DNA of 8,454 nucleotides from NCBI GenBank assembly GCA_003131945.1, contig PKWD01000108.1:10669-19122 (forward strand). The letters run 5' to 3'. The notes below the pieces were generated by a model. That model did no database searches. It had not been told where the DNA came from and was given only the letters and a program-made list of their open reading frames with translations. The position numbers were made by a program, and so were the translations under genes. The DNA is from Acidimicrobiaceae bacterium (lineage in GTDB: Bacteria; Actinomycetota; Acidimicrobiia; Acidimicrobiales; UBA8190). Positions 6,794 to 8,454 of the stretch are shown here, piece by piece. Each line of letters starts with the position of its first letter. Position 1 is the stretch's first letter.

Positions 6794-8185
6794 GTGATCC
6801 CCGCACGAGCACAGGCGCTGGTCGATGCCACCTCCGACCTGGCCGCGCGCTTCGACGACGCCGGTCACCGGCTCTACCTGGTGGGTGGGTCCGTGCGCGA
6901 CGTCTTCTCCACCGAAGAGCCGTCGCCCGATGCCGACATTGACCTCACCACCGACGCCGTCCCCGACGAGACCGAGAAGATCGTGGGCGGATGGGCCGAC
7001 GCCGTCTGGTTGCAGGGAAAGCGGTGGGGGACCATCGGCGCCCGCAAAGGGGGGCGGCCCATCGAGATCACCACCCACCGCGCCGAGGCCTACCAACCCG
7101 ATTCGCGCAAGCCCGAGGTCGTCTTCGGCCACTCGATCGAGGTGGACCTGTCGCGCCGGGACTTCACCGTCAACGCCATGGCCCTGCAGCTGGGGTCTCG
7201 CCTCGAGCTCATCGACCCCTATGACGGCCTGGCCGATCTGGCCGCCGGCCGCCTTCGCACCCCGCTCGATCCCGAGGTCTCTTTCTCCGACGACCCCCTG
7301 CGGATGTTGCGAGCGGCCCGGTTCATCGCCAAGTTGGATCTCCGTCCCGATGACGCCCTCGTGACAGCCGTGACGTCCATGCACGACCGCCTGGCCATCG
7401 TCTCGGCCGAGCGCATTCGCGATGAGCTCGGGAAGCTCCTGGTGGTGCCCAAGCCGTCTCCCGGGCTCTGGTTCGTCGTCGAGACCGGCCTGGCCGCAGA
7501 GTTCATGCCCGAGCTCCCCGGACTGGCCCTCGAGCAGGACCCCATCCACCGGCACAAGGACGTCCTGGCCCACACCCTGGCCGTGGTGGACAAGACACAG
7601 CCCGAACGTCTCATCCGCCTGGCGGCGCTGCTCCACGACATCGGCAAGCCCCGGACCCGGGACTTCGGGCCTGCCGGCGTCACCTTCCATCACCACGAGG
7701 TGGTCGGGGCCCGCATGGCTCGCGACCGGATGACGGCGCTTCGTTTCTCCAAGGAGGACATCGACACCGTCACCCTCCTGGTCGAGCTCCATCTGCGCTT
7801 CCATACCTACCGGCTCGGCTGGACCGACCGGGCCGTCCGGCGTTATGTGCGAGACGCCGGGCCCTTGCTCGACCAGCTGAACGAGCTCACCCGCTGCGAT
7901 TGCACCACCCGCAACGCTGCCCGGGCCCGCACCCTCGGGCTGCGCATGGACGAGCTCGAGAAGCGGATCGAGGAGCTACGGGCCGAGGAGGAGATCGACG
8001 CCATCCGTCCCGAACTCGACGGCCGTCAGGTCATGGACCACCTCGGCCTGGCGCCCGGGCCCGACGTGGGCCAGGCCCTCGAGTTCCTTCTCGAGCTGCG
8101 CCTGGAGGAGGGCCCCCTCGGAGAGGACGAAGTCACCCGCCGTCTCGACGCCTGGTGGGCCGACCGCCAGGCCGGCCCGACCTGA
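6794..8185 (+). CDS. pcnA: CCA-adding tRNA nucleotidyltransferase / PcnA family, with HD domain
   Basis: A class II nucleotidyltransferase that adds or repairs the CCA end of tRNAs in the cytoplasm; 463 residues against 480 for M. tuberculosis PcnA (Rv3907c), to which it is very similar along its length. The head contains GGSVRD (31-36), the metal-binding pair D48-I-D50 in ADIDLTTD, the EITTHRAEAY strand (91-100), RRDFTVNAMA (121-130), DDPLRMLRAARF (167-178) and ERIRDEL (207-213). An HD domain follows, with HRHKDVLAHTL (252-262), LLHDIGKP (279-286), FHHHEVVGA (299-306) and HLRFH (333-337). The C-terminal region resembles the actinobacterial protein to the end. The GTG at 6794 is chosen because it lies just upstream of the conserved head and follows a -10-like TACCCT; in-frame ATGs further upstream would read into the divergent gene. 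CCA-adding versus poly(A) activity cannot be told from sequence alone. Confidence 0.95.
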   Translation: MIPARAQALVDATSDLAARFDDAGHRLYLVGGSVRDVFSTEEPSPDADIDLTTDAVPDETEKIVGGWADAVWLQGKRWGTIGARKGGRPIEITTHRAEAYQPDSRKPEVVFGHSIEVDLSRRDFTVNAMALQLGSRLELIDPYDGLADLAAGRLRTPLDPEVSFSDDPLRMLRAARFIAKLDLRPDDALVTAVTSMHDRLAIVSAERIRDELGKLLVVPKPSPGLWFVVETGLAAEFMPELPGLALEQDPIHRHKDVLAHTLAVVDKTQPERLIRLAALLHDIGKPRTRDFGPAGVTFHHHEVVGARMARDRMTALRFSKEDIDTVTLLVELHLRFHTYRLGWTDRAVRRYVRDAGPLLDQLNELTRCDCTTRNAARARTLGLRMDELEKRIEELRAEEEIDAIRPELDGRQVMDHLGLAPGPDVGQALEFLLELRLEEGPLGEDEVTRRLDAWWADRQAGPT

Positions 8186-8190
8186 GCGAA

Positions 8191-8454
8191 TCAGTCCTCG
8201 GGCCAGGCCGGGTTGTCTTCGCCCGAGGCGAAACCCTCCACCATCCGGTGGGCCTCGTCGTCGTGGAACTGCACCGGCGGGGACTTCATGAAGTAGGCGG
8301 ACGGACCGAGCAGGGGTCCCCCGACCCCCCGGTCGAGGGCCAACTTGGCGCAGCGCACAGCGTCGATGATGACCCCGGCCGAGTTGGGGGAGTCCCAGAC
8401 CTCGAGCTTCAGCTCGAGGTTGAGCGGCACGTCACCGAAGTTGCGGCCCTCCAT
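8191..8454 (-). CDS. ino1: Inositol-1-phosphate synthase, C-terminal end, cut by window edge
   Basis: The last 87 residues of myo-inositol-1-phosphate synthase, which converts glucose 6-phosphate to inositol 1-phosphate with NAD and feeds phosphatidylinositol and mycothiol synthesis in actinobacteria. The signature [19 protein letters not shown] (residues 9-27 of the fragment) and the stretch [20 protein letters not shown] (41-60) align closely with M. tuberculosis Ino1; Asp21 and Lys57 correspond to its active-site Asp310 and Lys346. The full protein should be about 360 residues, so the Met at the window edge is internal rather than the start. The C-terminus has an acidic extension ([10 protein letters not shown]). 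The gene converges on pcnA with only five bases between the stop codons. Confidence 0.93.
   Translation of the reverse strand: MEGRNFGDVPLNLELKLEVWDSPNSAGVIIDAVRCAKLALDRGVGGPLLGPSAYFMKSPPVQFHDDEAHRMVEGFASGEDNPAWPED

Noticed and set aside
5956..6942. 328-codon plus-strand frame across the divergent region
   Set aside because: Shadow of the TIGR03085-like gene and of the start of pcnA in another frame, with no recognisable domain.
6020..7804. 594-codon minus-strand frame opposite pcnA and through the TIGR03085-like gene
   Set aside because: It is the reverse of pcnA and an off-frame reading of the minus-strand gene; the composition is low-complexity and stops are rare because of GC content.
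8178..8196. Bidirectional terminator between pcnA and ino1
   Set aside because: Only six base pairs with a bulge and no T-rich tract on either side; too weak to annotate.
1..8454. Mobile elements, CRISPR, tRNA/rRNA genes, phage or defence genes
   Set aside because: No inverted terminal repeats, spaced direct repeats, RNA gene signatures or transposase/integrase/nuclease motifs were seen; the content is conserved chromosomal genes.

Overview
The window is a GC-rich, gene-dense piece of an actinobacterial chromosome, most likely from the Acidimicrobiia or a close relative. The evidence is the strong G/C third-codon bias, actinobacterial forms of several genes (an actinobacterial-type inositol-1-phosphate synthase, a TIGR03085-type protein, an Rv3909-like membrane protein), and a gene order that closely follows the origin-proximal block of Mycobacterium tuberculosis Rv3907c (pcnA) - mutT4 - Rv3909 - Rv3910 (mviN/murJ) - sigM - rsmA - trxB2. 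The class-level assignment is an inference from similarity recalled by eye, not from a database search.

Layout, left to right: partial trxB (1-468, minus); a small two-helix membrane protein of unknown function (465-809, minus); a DegV-family fatty-acid-binding protein (846-1688, minus); the lipid II flippase murJ (1738-3753, minus); a large Rv3909/DUF6049-like exported, membrane-anchored protein (3750-5984, minus); a TIGR03085/DinB-like metal-binding protein (6079-6705, minus); a short divergent promoter region (6706-6793); the CCA-adding enzyme / poly(A) polymerase family gene pcnA (6794-8185, plus); and the C-terminal end of inositol-1-phosphate synthase ino1 (8191-8454, minus). There is no gene-free stretch over 300 bases.

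The six minus-strand genes from 6705 down to 1 look like one transcription unit. It starts at a clear sigma-70-type promoter (TTGACC, 17 bases, TAGCGT) placed so that the mRNA begins at or beside the ATG. Two junctions are 4-base GTGA stop/start overlaps (DUF6049-like/murJ and small membrane protein/trxB). The unit combines envelope functions (MurJ lipid II transport, its Rv3909-like partner) with thiol redox (TrxB) and probably fatty-acid use (DegV).

I see no mobile element, CRISPR array, tRNA/rRNA or defence system, and I do not claim a new system. The best leads are: (a) a switch of the coding-like reading frame at a run of six Gs at the end of murJ, suggesting an indel or slippage site; (b) three genes with TANNNT boxes 7-8 bases before the start codon, suggesting leaderless transcripts; and (c) replacement of sigM-rsmA, the usual genes between murJ and trxB in mycobacteria, by degV and an unrecognised membrane protein.
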